From the NCBI GenBank assembly GCA_041676705.1, contig JBAYRL010000003.1:1-64000 (forward strand): a stretch of DNA of 64,000 bases. The letters are read 5' to 3'. Each line of letters begins with the position of its first letter. The first letter of the stretch is position 1. Made by a program: the position numbers and the translations under genes. The DNA is from Acidimicrobiia bacterium. Lineage in GTDB: Bacteria; Actinomycetota; Acidimicrobiia; Acidimicrobiales; SKKL01. The notes beneath the pieces were generated by a model. That model did no database searches. It was not told the DNA's origin and worked only from the letters and a program-made list of their open reading frames with translations. Positions 27,036 through 35,579 of this stretch are shown in pieces.

Positions 27036-27808
27036 GTGCTGCCAGAATCTTTTTCGTTAGTAACTTTCGGTGGTCCGGCCTGGGTGTGCCTGGTTCCTTC
27101 GGGCTCATCCGCCCAGCTAGCCTCAGCTTCCCAAGCATCATCAAACACCAGCCGCTTTACTGGCTGTCGTCTCACCGGACCGTGTTTACCTTGTGGAACG
27201 CCTAGAGGAATCGTGGCCATTATGAATACTTCGGGTGGAATTCCCAGTAGCTCACGTAATTCCCCTTCCACCATGTAGTGCCACATGGTCAAAACGCCGC
27301 CATAGCCAAGCGCCCGTGCTGCTAGCAACAGATTTTGGCAAGCCGGATAAACCGACGCTCCATCACGAAGATGCCCGTCGCGGCCCACCATGAGAGCCAG
27401 CACCACCACCGGAGTTTGCTCGAAGTGGTTTACAAAATGCTCCATGGCTCGGGCCGTTCGGGCCTTAGGCGAATTGTCTAGGGCACCACTACCAGATTCA
27501 TAACCGTCACTGCGGCGTTTTTCACCCCAGCCCTTTCGAAAAGCAGCGCCCAATAATGCCTTGGCGGCAGTGGCGTTCGGGCCGTCACGTAACACCAGAA
27601 ACCGAAAACTCTGCCTATTTGAACCCGATGGTGCTCGAGTGGCCGCGAACATGATCTTTGCCAGGTCTTCATCGGGGATTGGATCTTGCCTATAACGCCG
27701 AATCGCTCTGGTCGTGGCCATCATCTCGAGAGCTGTTTCTGCTTCTGACCGCGAACGCAACGACGCAAGCCCCGTATCATTTTTGGTACGGGATTTATCC
27801 TCGGTCAT
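27032..27808 (-). CDS. Nitroreductase family protein
   Basis: A 258-residue FMN-binding nitroreductase-fold oxidoreductase. The FMN phosphate motif is TTRAIRRYRQDPIPDEDL (near residues 31-48), with APSGSNRQSFRFLVL next and LLAARALGYGGVLTMWHY later. The Arg-Ser start is replaced by Arg-Ala-Ile-Arg-Arg, as in some actinobacterial members. Its stop overlaps the rsgA start by 4 bases. The substrate cannot be read from sequence. Confidence 0.85.
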   Translation of the reverse strand: MTEDKSRTKNDTGLASLRSRSEAETALEMMATTRAIRRYRQDPIPDEDLAKIMFAATRAPSGSNRQSFRFLVLRDGPNATAAKALLGAAFRKGWGEKRRSDGYESGSGALDNSPKARTARAMEHFVNHFEQTPVVVLALMVGRDGHLRDGASVYPACQNLLLAARALGYGGVLTMWHYMVEGELRELLGIPPEVFIMATIPLGVPQGKHGPVRRQPVKRLVFDDAWEAEASWADEPEGTRHTQAGPPKVTNEKDSGST

Positions 27809-27876
27809 ATAAGCAAGTCTCCCTCGACGTTAGATGCAGCGAAGAGCACAAATAGCACCATAGGCGCTCGGTCGCC

Positions 27877-29508
27877 CTAGGCGTCGGTGGGTAACTTGTA
27901 GTCGGCAAAACGGCTGCGCAAATCCTTCTTTGAGAATTTGCCAACCGAGGTCTTAGGAATCTCCTCGATGAATTGAATGTCATCAGGCAACCACCACTTG
28001 GCAACCCGCGGCGTAAGAAATTCCATTAGCTCGTCTTTGGTTACCGAAGCCCCTTCACGTACCACCACACAGGCGAGCGGCCGTTCTTGCCAGCGTTCAT
28101 GACGAACGCCAATGACGGCTGCCTCAGCTACCGAAGGATGCGCCATGAGCTCATTTTCAAGCTCAACCGAGCTAATCCACTCACCACCCGATTTGATGAC
28201 GTCTTTCGTGCGATCAACTAGGCGTATGTAACCCTCTTCATCGATGGTGGCTACATCACCGGTCTTTAACCAACCTTCGGGAGTGAACGACTCGCTAGAG
28301 CGATCATCGTTGTAATACGAACTGATCACCCAGGGTCCCTTAACCTGCAATTCACCCGAGGTTTCGCCGTCCCAGGCCAGCTCTTCATGACTATCAGGGT
28401 CGGCGATTCGGGCCTGCAGACCAAACACGATCGGGCCAATGGAGGTACGGATGTCGGCCTTCTCGTCTTCCGAAAGGTCATCCATGGACGACTTGAGGTT
28501 GCAAATTGAGGCCACAGGACTGGTTTCTGTCATACCCCAAGCTTGCAAAATGGGCATACCAAGTTTGGCCCGGAATGCTTCTGAAAGTGCCTTCGGCACC
28601 GCGGAACCACCACAAGGGATGGCACGCAATGAAGAGACGTCGCGACCATCGATTTCGTTCAGTACGCCCATCCAAATAGTGGGCACCCCGGCCGCCAGAG
28701 TAACGCGTTCGGCTTCAATAAGATTGACTATGCCTTTAGGCGACAAGTCTGGTCCGGGCATGACAACTTTGGCACCGGTGGTCACCGCAGCGTGTGCTAG
28801 GCCCCAGGCGTTGGCATGGAACATGGGCACTACCGGCAGCACAACATCACGCTCACAAATACCAATGGCGTCGGCGGCCATTGCCGTTAGGGTGTGCAGG
28901 TACACCGATCGATGCGAATAGAGCGCACCTTTCGGGTTCCCGGTGGTGCCGCTGGTGTAGCACATTGATGAAGCCTGATTTTCATCGGCCACATTCCATT
29001 CCACCGGCTTGGCTTTGGCCAAGAGCTCTTCATAGTCGTGAACCTCGATATCACCGTCGTAGGTTGGTAGCTCTCCGCCGGTATCATTCATAATCACCAA
29101 ATGCTTGACCGTGGTGAAGGTGGGCAACAGCGGTGCCAGCAGTCCCATTAACGACAGATCGGCGAAAATAACCTCGTCTTCGGCATGGTTGACGATGTAG
29201 GTCATCTGGTCGGGGAAAAGACGAATATTCAGCGTGTGCGCCACCCGGCCAGAACACGGTGCTGCAAAATATAGTTCTAGGTGGCGTTGCGTATTCCAGG
29301 CGAAAGTACCTACCCGGGCATCGGGACCAATGTTCAGGTCATCGAGCACCCCTCCTAAGCGCCTGGTGCGGTCAGCCCATTCGCCATAGGTGATGCGAAC
29401 GGTGCCAGTCGGCAACGCAGTCACGATTTCCTTTTCGGGAAAATACTTTTCGGCACGCTCAAACATAAGTGCCATGGTGAGCTGGCTTGCCTGCATAAGA
29501 CCTTGCAT
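27877..29508 (-). CDS. Long/medium-chain fatty-acid-CoA ligase (AMP-binding)
   Basis: A 543-residue adenylate-forming enzyme that activates a carboxylic acid to its CoA thioester. It has the P-loop-like MCYTSGTTGNPKGALYSHR (near residues 175-193), the GWGMTETSPV-type motif (QAWGMTETSPVAS), the hinge WLKTGDVATIDEEGYIRLVDR (near 420-440) and the catalytic lysine in PKTSVGKFSKKDL near the C-terminus. The layout matches fatty-acyl-CoA synthetases of the FadD/alkK type. The ATG has GGGGGAA just upstream. With the dehydrogenase and thioesterase at 37-39 kb it suggests fatty-acid use. Confidence 0.88.
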   Translation of the reverse strand: MQGLMQASQLTMALMFERAEKYFPEKEIVTALPTGTVRITYGEWADRTRRLGGVLDDLNIGPDARVGTFAWNTQRHLELYFAAPCSGRVAHTLNIRLFPDQMTYIVNHAEDEVIFADLSLMGLLAPLLPTFTTVKHLVIMNDTGGELPTYDGDIEVHDYEELLAKAKPVEWNVADENQASSMCYTSGTTGNPKGALYSHRSVYLHTLTAMAADAIGICERDVVLPVVPMFHANAWGLAHAAVTTGAKVVMPGPDLSPKGIVNLIEAERVTLAAGVPTIWMGVLNEIDGRDVSSLRAIPCGGSAVPKALSEAFRAKLGMPILQAWGMTETSPVASICNLKSSMDDLSEDEKADIRTSIGPIVFGLQARIADPDSHEELAWDGETSGELQVKGPWVISSYYNDDRSSESFTPEGWLKTGDVATIDEEGYIRLVDRTKDVIKSGGEWISSVELENELMAHPSVAEAAVIGVRHERWQERPLACVVVREGASVTKDELMEFLTPRVAKWWLPDDIQFIEEIPKTSVGKFSKKDLRSRFADYKLPTDA

Positions 29509-29598
29509 GGTTCCCCCAAAGGACTTGAATAAATGTGACGGTTCTTACACAGTAGACGCTACGACGAATTCGCGCCGGATTCGCTTAGCGCACTAAAC

Positions 29599-30411
29599 GT
29601 GGCAGAATCGAAAGTCTTGGTAACTAGCAAACACCACAGCTCTCAGCCACAACCTCAACCCAGCCGCACGTTACTTTGGCTCTTGTCCGCCCCGCTAGTG
29701 GTGCTGGTGATCTTGGCCAATATCGGTGATGCACTAGCGCCCACCTTGGTGGACAAACACCCGCTGTTGTTAATCACCCTAAACGCTCGTAACCGCAACT
29801 TAGCGTTAGTGACCAACCAGTTAGGGGCACTTGAGTTCTACCTGGTGGGGTTCCTGCGCCTAATTATCAGCGATCCCCTGTTTTATGTCTTGGGTTGGTT
29901 CTATGGTGATTCGGCCGTGCGCTGGGTAGAACGCAATACCAACACCTTGGGCGGAAGTTTGCGCTGGGCCGAGAAACATTTCAAAAACTTTGGCGTCCCG
30001 CTTGTTTTCGCTATGCCCAACAACTGGATTTGCCTGTTCGCTGGCGCGGCGAAGATGCGCCCTTGGGTGTTTGCCACTGCCAATATTGCTGGTACCGTTG
30101 CACGACTTTATGCCATTCGGGTGCTTGGGAACGTGTTCTCAGGACCTCTCGATTGGCTCTTAGTGCAAATTGCGAAATACCGCTTGCCACTGCTGGCGTT
30201 GAGCATCGCAGCCGTTGCTTTCACATTCTTTAGCGAACGCAAACGGGACGGAGGCGAGCTCACCGGTATCACCAAATTGGCTGATGAACTGGGGTCGAGC
30301 GAGCCGTCAGGCGGTGTCGTGAGTGCTCCCTATGAGCCCCACTCGGATCGGGTGACCAACGAGCACGGTCACTTCGATACCAACGATCGCGACACCGAAA
30401 GCGACGCCTAA
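29599..30411 (+). CDS. DedA/VTT-like membrane protein
   Basis: A 270-residue membrane protein starting with GTG, preceded by no clear ribosome site. Hydrophobic segments lie near residues 25-45, 78-105, 132-160 and 190-212. The stretch ISDPLFYVLGWFYGDSAVRWVER and the FGVPLVFAMPNNWICLFAGAAKM loop recall the re-entrant regions of DedA/SNARE-associated proteins, implicated in lipid scrambling. The last 60 residues are hydrophilic, acidic and probably disordered (ending HFDTNDRDTESDA). It diverges from the acyl-CoA ligase. The DedA assignment is moderate and the function inferred. Confidence 0.65.
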   Translation: MAESKVLVTSKHHSSQPQPQPSRTLLWLLSAPLVVLVILANIGDALAPTLVDKHPLLLITLNARNRNLALVTNQLGALEFYLVGFLRLIISDPLFYVLGWFYGDSAVRWVERNTNTLGGSLRWAEKHFKNFGVPLVFAMPNNWICLFAGAAKMRPWVFATANIAGTVARLYAIRVLGNVFSGPLDWLLVQIAKYRLPLLALSIAAVAFTFFSERKRDGGELTGITKLADELGSSEPSGGVVSAPYEPHSDRVTNEHGHFDTNDRDTESDA

Positions 30412-30424
30412 TCCCTAATCGAGC

Positions 30425-30447
30425 GCCTATCGTCTATAAACATAGGC
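30425..30447. terminator. Weak hairpin between convergent genes
   Basis: GCCTAT (30425-30430) and ATAGGC (30442-30447) form a 6-bp stem with an 11-base loop between the convergent DedA-like gene and dapB. It is too short to be sure of, but its place suits a shared terminator. Confidence 0.25.
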
Positions 30448-30471
30448 CGGTTGGCACAAGATTTTTGGCGG

Positions 30472-31269
30472 TTAAATCCCCAGCAGAGCGTCGAGGCCAA
30501 CCGTCAGACCGGGATGCTCACCGATCGCTTTGATGGCCAAAACCACACCGGGCATAAACGACGAGCGATCTAACGAATCGTGGCGGATAGTTAGGGTTTG
30601 ACCGGCAGTGCCCAAAATCACTTCTTGATGGGCCACCAAACCCGCAAGGCGAAGCGAATGCACCGGAATACCACCAGCGGCGGCGGCGCCTCGTGCGCCT
30701 TCAATGGTCTGTTTCGTGGTGGGGTCAGCCGCCCAATTTGGTTGCACGGCCGCCATACGATTAGCGGTGGCAACTGCGGTTCCTGAAGGGGCATCAATTT
30801 TTTGGTTGTGGTGAAGTTCGATGATTTCACCGGTTTCGAAAAAAGGTGCCGCCAGCTCGGCAAAGCGCATCATCAAAACGGCGCCGATAGCGAAATTAGG
30901 CACGATCACGCAGTTACTTTGCGTGAAAAGAGCCCCAAAAGTTTCGTAATCAGACTCGCTGAAGCCACTGGTGCCAACCACAGCGTGAACACCTGCCGCG
31001 GCCAATGCCCGCAAATTCATGCGAGCGGCATCGATGTGAGTGAAGTCGACGACCACGCTCACATCAGCCGACAAAAGTTCGTCTGTGGTGCTACAAACAA
31101 GCGTTGTCTCTGGGTCAACCCCAAGGTTGGGGTCAACTTCGATGACCGAAGCGCTAGGGTCGGCGGCGGCTGCTAAGACAAGAGTTGGATCGGCCAGAAC
31201 AGCTTCACAAACTGTTCGGCCCATCCGTCCGGCGGCACCCAGCACACCAACCCGTAGCTGCTTCGTCAT
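30472..31269 (-). CDS. dapB: 4-hydroxy-tetrahydrodipicolinate reductase
   Basis: Second step of the DAP pathway after DapA. The 265-residue protein has the NAD(P)-binding GVLGAAGRMGRTV at the N-terminus, VVGTSGFSE, PNFAIGAVLMMRFA and the diagnostic HHNQKIDAPSGTAVATA loop (near residues 153-169). It directly follows pnp with 23 bases between; a pepR-type peptidase gene often found between the two in actinobacteria is absent. Confidence 0.96.
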   Translation of the reverse strand: MTKQLRVGVLGAAGRMGRTVCEAVLADPTLVLAAAADPSASVIEVDPNLGVDPETTLVCSTTDELLSADVSVVVDFTHIDAARMNLRALAAAGVHAVVGTSGFSESDYETFGALFTQSNCVIVPNFAIGAVLMMRFAELAAPFFETGEIIELHHNQKIDAPSGTAVATANRMAAVQPNWAADPTTKQTIEGARGAAAAGGIPVHSLRLAGLVAHQEVILGTAGQTLTIRHDSLDRSSFMPGVVLAIKAIGEHPGLTVGLDALLGI

Positions 31270-31292
31270 TACGCTCTTAGTTTCTCTCAGCC

Positions 31293-33710
31293 TTAGCGGC
31301 GGTTACCGCCTCGACCACGGCCACGAGGTCCGCGACCAGGCGCACCCGAGCGAGAGGGGCCAGGACCAAGGTCACCGAAATCGTTGGCAAGTCCGGCTTC
31401 GAACTCTTCTTCGAAAGAAACATACTCTCGCGAATCGCCAGAGTTGTCGCCACCGGAATTCTCGGAGCCGTTTGCACCCTCAGCACCAGCTGGGCTTACT
31501 TCATCAACGTCGATCACCGAAGCAGCTTCACCTTCGGCGTCACCTTGGGCCAACGAAAGTGAGACCTTGCCTTGGGAATCTACTTCTTCCACTACAACCT
31601 GAATAGATTCGCCAAGCTCAAGCACATCTTCTACTCGGTCAATGCGTTTACCGTTACCGATCTTAGAAATATGTAGAAGACCGTCGCGGCCGGGCAAAAT
31701 GTTGATGAACGCACCGAACTTGGTGATATTCACGACGGTGCCCGGGTAATGCACGCCAACCTGTGCCGTGGGTGGATCGAGAATCAGCTTGATTCGGTTT
31801 TCGGCTTCCCGAACTACTTCCCCATTGGAAGAAGCAATCGAAACGATGCCGACCTTGCCATCGTCATCCACGCTGATGTCAGCACCAGTTTCTTGTTGGA
31901 TGGCGTTGATGACCTTGCCCTTGGGCCCAATCACTTCACCGATCTTGTCCATTGGGATTTCGAAGCTGATGATCTTTGGTGCCGTTGGGCCAACATCGTC
32001 GCGGGGCTCGGCAATGGCTTTAGCCATTTCTTCAAGAATATGAAGGCGAGCTTCACGAGCTTGGTTCAAGGCCGCCGCCAGAACGTCGGCGGGGATGCCG
32101 TCAATCTTGGTATCGAGCTGTAGAGCAGTAACGAAATCGGCAGGACCAGCGATCTTGAAGTCCATATCGCCAAAGGCGTCTTCCGCACCCAAAATATCGG
32201 TGAGCGTGGTGTACTTGCCGTCTTCGAAGACTAGGCCCATGGCGATTCCGGCTACGGCCGCCTTAATGGGCACACCGCCATCCATAAGTGAAAGCGACGA
32301 AGCACAAACCGAAGCCATAGAGGTAGAGCCGTTGGAAGAAAGGACCTCGGATACCAAACGAAGGGCGTACGGGAACTCTTCTTCACTCGGCACTACCGGC
32401 AATAAGGCACGCTCGGCTAAAAGACCATGCCCTACTTCACGACGCTTGGTGCCACCCACCCGGCCAGTTTCTCCATTGGAGAATGGTGGCATGGTGTAGT
32501 GGTGCATATAGCGCTTCTTAACGGTTGGGTTAAGACTGTCTTTATAGGTGATATCCATGGCCATGCGTGGGGTGCCCAGGGTTAACACATTGAGTACCTG
32601 GGTTTCACCACGCTGGAACAAACCAGAACCATGGGCGGTTGGCAACAACGCCACTTGGGCCGAAATAGAACGGATATCTTTAGGTCCGCGACCGTCGATA
32701 CGAACGCCTTCATCGACTATTCGTTGACGAATAACCTTCTTCGACAAGGCTCGAATGGCCGATGAAACTTCTTTGGCACGGCCTTCAAACTCTTGCGCCA
32801 AAGCCTCATGAATTTCGGCGGAAATAGCATCATTGGCGTCGTTACGTTGTGTCTTATCGGCAATGCTGTTGGCTTCACGCAACTTGTCGGTGCCAAGCTC
32901 GGCAACACGTGCTTCTACATCTGCACCAAAATCGGCGGCTGCCTCAAACGGGAGGGCTTCTCGCACTCCGGCTTTAGCCACAAACTCACGCTGCAGCGCT
33001 ATCGATTCCCGAATCCAGGTTTTTGAAGCTTGCAAACCTTCCGCGATCACTTCTTCGGTGACCTTCGGCGCACCATCTTGGTAATAGTTCCAAGCATTTT
33101 CGGTACCGCCAGCCTCAACCATCATGACGGCAATATCAGAACCGTCGGATGTTTCGCGACCTGCCACAACCAGTTCAAAGGTGGAGGCATCACCCTCGGC
33201 ATAGGTGGGGTGCGGAATCCACTGGCCATCAATGGTGTAGGCCACTCGAACGGCACCAATTGGGCCTTCAAAAGGAATGCCCGAGATCATGAGGGCGGCA
33301 CTAGCGGCGTTGATGGCCAGCACGTCGTGCGGGTTCTCCATGTCAACACCTAGAACTGTGCCAATAATCTGGGTTTCGTTGCGGTACCCCTCGGCGAATG
33401 ACGGGCGCAGCGGGCGGTCAATCAGGCGACAGGTAAGAATCGCTTCATCAGAAGGTCGGCCCTCTTTGCGGAAGACGGAACCGGGGATAAGGCCAGCGGC
33501 ATAGCGCTTTTCTTCGATGTCGACCGTGAGTGGGAAGAAATCGATGCCCTCACGGGTGGACTTTTCAGCGTTAGCGGTAACAAGAATCTTGGTGCCACCT
33601 AAGGTGGCTACAACCGCACCCTGGCTTTGTGGTGCCAAAAGGCCCGTTTCCAGAGTTATTTCTTTGTCGGTGCCCGAAATAGCACCACTTGCGACGATGG
33701 GATCAGCCAT
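31293..33710 (-). CDS. pnp: Polyribonucleotide nucleotidyltransferase (PNPase)
   Basis: A 3'-5' phosphorolytic exoribonuclease of mRNA decay. The 805-residue protein has two RNase PH domains (N-terminal ETGLLAPQSQGAVVATLGGTKILV; second core with FQRGETQVLNVLTLG and NGSTSMASVCASSLSLMDGGVP), a KH domain (IGPKGKVINAIQQETGADI, near 594-612) and an S1 domain (GTVVNITKFGAFINILPGRDGLLH). The C-terminal tail is acidic, then Arg/Gly-rich (GRGPRGRGRGGNRR), likely an RNA-binding end. AAGGAG precedes the ATG, and a short GC hairpin lies just before it. Confidence 0.98.
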   Translation of the reverse strand: MADPIVASGAISGTDKEITLETGLLAPQSQGAVVATLGGTKILVTANAEKSTREGIDFFPLTVDIEEKRYAAGLIPGSVFRKEGRPSDEAILTCRLIDRPLRPSFAEGYRNETQIIGTVLGVDMENPHDVLAINAASAALMISGIPFEGPIGAVRVAYTIDGQWIPHPTYAEGDASTFELVVAGRETSDGSDIAVMMVEAGGTENAWNYYQDGAPKVTEEVIAEGLQASKTWIRESIALQREFVAKAGVREALPFEAAADFGADVEARVAELGTDKLREANSIADKTQRNDANDAISAEIHEALAQEFEGRAKEVSSAIRALSKKVIRQRIVDEGVRIDGRGPKDIRSISAQVALLPTAHGSGLFQRGETQVLNVLTLGTPRMAMDITYKDSLNPTVKKRYMHHYTMPPFSNGETGRVGGTKRREVGHGLLAERALLPVVPSEEEFPYALRLVSEVLSSNGSTSMASVCASSLSLMDGGVPIKAAVAGIAMGLVFEDGKYTTLTDILGAEDAFGDMDFKIAGPADFVTALQLDTKIDGIPADVLAAALNQAREARLHILEEMAKAIAEPRDDVGPTAPKIISFEIPMDKIGEVIGPKGKVINAIQQETGADISVDDDGKVGIVSIASSNGEVVREAENRIKLILDPPTAQVGVHYPGTVVNITKFGAFINILPGRDGLLHISKIGNGKRIDRVEDVLELGESIQVVVEEVDSQGKVSLSLAQGDAEGEAASVIDVDEVSPAGAEGANGSENSGGDNSGDSREYVSFEEEFEAGLANDFGDLGPGPSRSGAPGRGPRGRGRGGNRR

Positions 33711-33729
33711 CTCTATTTATTCTCCTTGT

Positions 33730-33744
33730 GGGGGACACTCCCCC
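33730..33744 (-). promoter_or_regulatory. Hairpin just upstream of the pnp ribosome site
   Basis: In the transcript GGGGGA and UCCCCC pair around a 3-base loop, ending 4 bases before the AAGGAG of pnp. Leader hairpins near pnp act in its autoregulation in other bacteria; that role here is inference. Confidence 0.4.
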
Positions 33745-33865
33745 GTTTGACGACCAGTTCCCAGATGAGAAGCCCCCAACAGTTTTGAGAGATCCACAAC
33801 TGGCAGCTGGCCGGAACAATTCATTTCAATTAGGCAGGCCCCCAGAAGTGGGTGCCTTATACGAA

Positions 33866-33891
33866 TCGGGCGACCACTTAGGGTCGCCCGA
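33866..33891 (-). terminator. Hairpin in the rpsO-pnp intergenic region
   Basis: A perfect 10-bp inverted repeat (TCGGGCGACC, 33866-33875, with 33882-33891) with a 6-base loop starts 11 bases past the rpsO stop. There is no T-run. It may end part of the rpsO transcripts or be a processing site, as known between rpsO and pnp in E. coli. Confidence 0.6.
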
Positions 33892-33902
33892 GCACAGTGT
33901 GA

Positions 33903-34178
33903 TTAGCGGCGCAAACCGTGTTTAGCAATGATTTCACGGTAACGCTCGACGTCGTTCTTACGCACGTAAGACAACAGACGCTTACGGCGACCTACCAACT
34001 GCAACAGGCCACGACGACTGTGGTGGTCTTTCTTATGCAACTTAAGGTGTTCGTTTAGATGATTAATACGATCAGTCAGAATAGCAATCTGGACTTCTGG
34101 AGAGCCCGTGTCGGTGTCGTGCAACCGGTGGTTAGCGATGGTTTCCGACTTGTTGGGCAATTGGTGTAGGTCAGCCAC
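33903..34178 (-). CDS. rpsO: Ribosomal protein S15
   Basis: A 91-residue 30S primary-binding protein that contacts the central domain of 16S rRNA. It has the full S15 signature: DTGSPEVQIAILTDRINHLNEHLK, then KKDHHSRRGLLQLVGRRKRLLSYVRK. The start is GTG (VADLHQLPNK), with AGGA upstream. The 192 bases before it, up to ribE, contain small stems (GGCTG/CAGCC; CCGCT/AGCGG) that could be an S15 leader, but I cannot assign one. Confidence 0.98.
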   Translation of the reverse strand: MADLHQLPNKSETIANHRLHDTDTGSPEVQIAILTDRINHLNEHLKLHKKDHHSRRGLLQLVGRRKRLLSYVRKNDVERYREIIAKHGLRR

Positions 34179-34329
34179 TTAGATGAAATCCTATTCGATA
34201 TGGGACTAAAGACCCGGCTTCTGGAACCGCTGGGCGAGAACTGAAGCGGATGCGCGCTAGAACACAGAATTCTGCGGCTGTTAAACCTTAGCAGCCAGAC
34301 GAACCAAAACCATCTTTAGACCCGCCCGA

Positions 34330-34350
34330 ATTGGAGGCTACGCTTCCAAT
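34330..34350 (+). promoter_or_regulatory. Hairpin upstream of riboflavin synthase
   Basis: An 8-bp stem with one G-U pair (34330-34337 with 34343-34350) and a 5-base loop ends 20 bases before the ribE start codon. It is far too small for an FMN riboswitch. It might be the end of an upstream signal or a small leader structure. Confidence 0.35.
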
Positions 34351-34370
34351 GTAAAAGCAGGAGTGTTTAA

Positions 34371-34946
34371 TTGTTCACAGGATTAGTGCAAGAGCTGGGC
34401 ACGTTCATACACCGCCAAGGTTTGCGTTACCGTTTTGGGGCTACCAACGTGCTCGAAGGTGTGGCACTCGGCGATTCAATAGCTGTTAATGGCTGTTGTT
34501 TAACAGTGGTCGATTTTGGCGATGATTGGTGGGATGCCGACGTTTCCGAAGAAACGCTCGCCAAGACGTCATTGGCATCGTTTCATGAAGGTGACCCCAT
34601 CAACTTTGAAACCGCGGCCCGTGTTGGAGATCACCTAGGCGGGCACATCGTCCAAGGCCACGTCGATGGGGTGGGTAAGATGCTCGAAACGCCACCGGAA
34701 CTGAAAGTTTCGGTGCCCGCCGAGCTGCTGCGGTACTGCGTAGCAAAAGGCTCAATCACCATCGATGGGGTCAGCCTTACCATTGTGGAAGTACTAGGCG
34801 ACGCAATTACGGCCGCCATCATTCCACACACCGCCGAAGTAACCACTCTCGGCCATAAACCCGTTGGCAGCCCAGTGAACATCGAGGTTGATGTAATCGC
34901 TAAATATGTAGAGCGATTGGTGTTACCTCACCTACCGACAACCTGA
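34371..34946 (+). CDS. ribE: Riboflavin synthase alpha chain
   Basis: Dismutates two 6,7-dimethyl-8-ribityllumazines to riboflavin. The 191-residue protein has two lumazine-binding repeats: MFTGLVQELG with SIAVNGCCLTVV, then GGHIVQGHVDGVG with SITIDGVSLTIVEV. The start is TTG with GGAG about 7 bases upstream, and MFTGLVQ is the canonical N-terminus. No other core rib gene is beside it; ribF is 4.4 kb away and a RibD-like reductase is at 3.6 kb. Its 3' end overlaps a convergent gene by 19 bases. Confidence 0.96.
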   Translation: MFTGLVQELGTFIHRQGLRYRFGATNVLEGVALGDSIAVNGCCLTVVDFGDDWWDADVSEETLAKTSLASFHEGDPINFETAARVGDHLGGHIVQGHVDGVGKMLETPPELKVSVPAELLRYCVAKGSITIDGVSLTIVEVLGDAITAAIIPHTAEVTTLGHKPVGSPVNIEVDVIAKYVERLVLPHLPTT

Positions 34947-35521
34947 GCAATCATCTGAGCCATGGCTTTACGCCGCACAGCCAGAGCTGCTACTGCCAAA
35001 GAGACACTAACCGCGGCCGTGACGCCAACAATGATCCAAACACCCTTAGTAATTGACGAGGACAACCCATGGCCTTCCCCAAGCAGTAACTGGGTCGCCG
35101 AAACGCCCAGGTTTCGTCGCTCCAGGGTGTAGGTACCGGCTTCGGGGAAATTAATGGTCCAAGCCGCTTGACCAAAGCGTGTTCCACTGACGCGATACTT
35201 CAATTCACCCGGAAATGGCTCGGGCCGAATCATTCCTTCAGGGCCTTCAAAGCCAAGTACCATCAGTTCCAGCAGTTCTTCTTTGGGTGGAACTTGGCAA
35301 TAACCACTGCATGCAGCGCCAGCCCAAATGGTGTACTCACCGGCATGTGCAACCTCAACCGGGAGCCCGCTTCTAGGAGGCAGTTGCGTAAAGCTCGCTA
35401 TCTCGTTGGCCTGGTCGCTCCACGCGTAGTTGAACCACGCGAAAGCCGCGGCACCCCCTAGTAAGACCACTGCTGCTGCCAATTGAAAGAGGCGTTTAGC
35501 AGTGGTGGTCGTAGCTTTCAT
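34928..35521 (-). CDS. Uncharacterised exported/membrane protein
   Basis: A 197-residue protein of no family I recognise. It has an N-terminal membrane segment or signal anchor (about residues 13-31), an extracytoplasmic domain with a CSGYC pair (near 72-76) that could form a disulfide, and a C-terminal membrane helix (about 160-183) followed by a short basic tail. The extracytoplasmic part is Gly/Pro-rich and beta-like. GGGGAA precedes the ATG. It overlaps the ribE end by 19 bases and diverges from dus. Confidence 0.6.
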   Translation of the reverse strand: MKATTTTAKRLFQLAAAVVLLGGAAAFAWFNYAWSDQANEIASFTQLPPRSGLPVEVAHAGEYTIWAGAACSGYCQVPPKEELLELMVLGFEGPEGMIRPEPFPGELKYRVSGTRFGQAAWTINFPEAGTYTLERRNLGVSATQLLLGEGHGLSSSITKGVWIIVGVTAAVSVSLAVAALAVRRKAMAQMIAQVVGR

Positions 35522-35579
35522 CCATTCCCCAGTCGGCCACAGTTATGCGAAGAGCATAGCCACGTCGCATGATATTAGA

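Noticed and set aside
34179..34370. FMN riboswitch before riboflavin synthase.
   Set aside because: The conserved RFN-element blocks are absent; only a 21-base hairpin is present.
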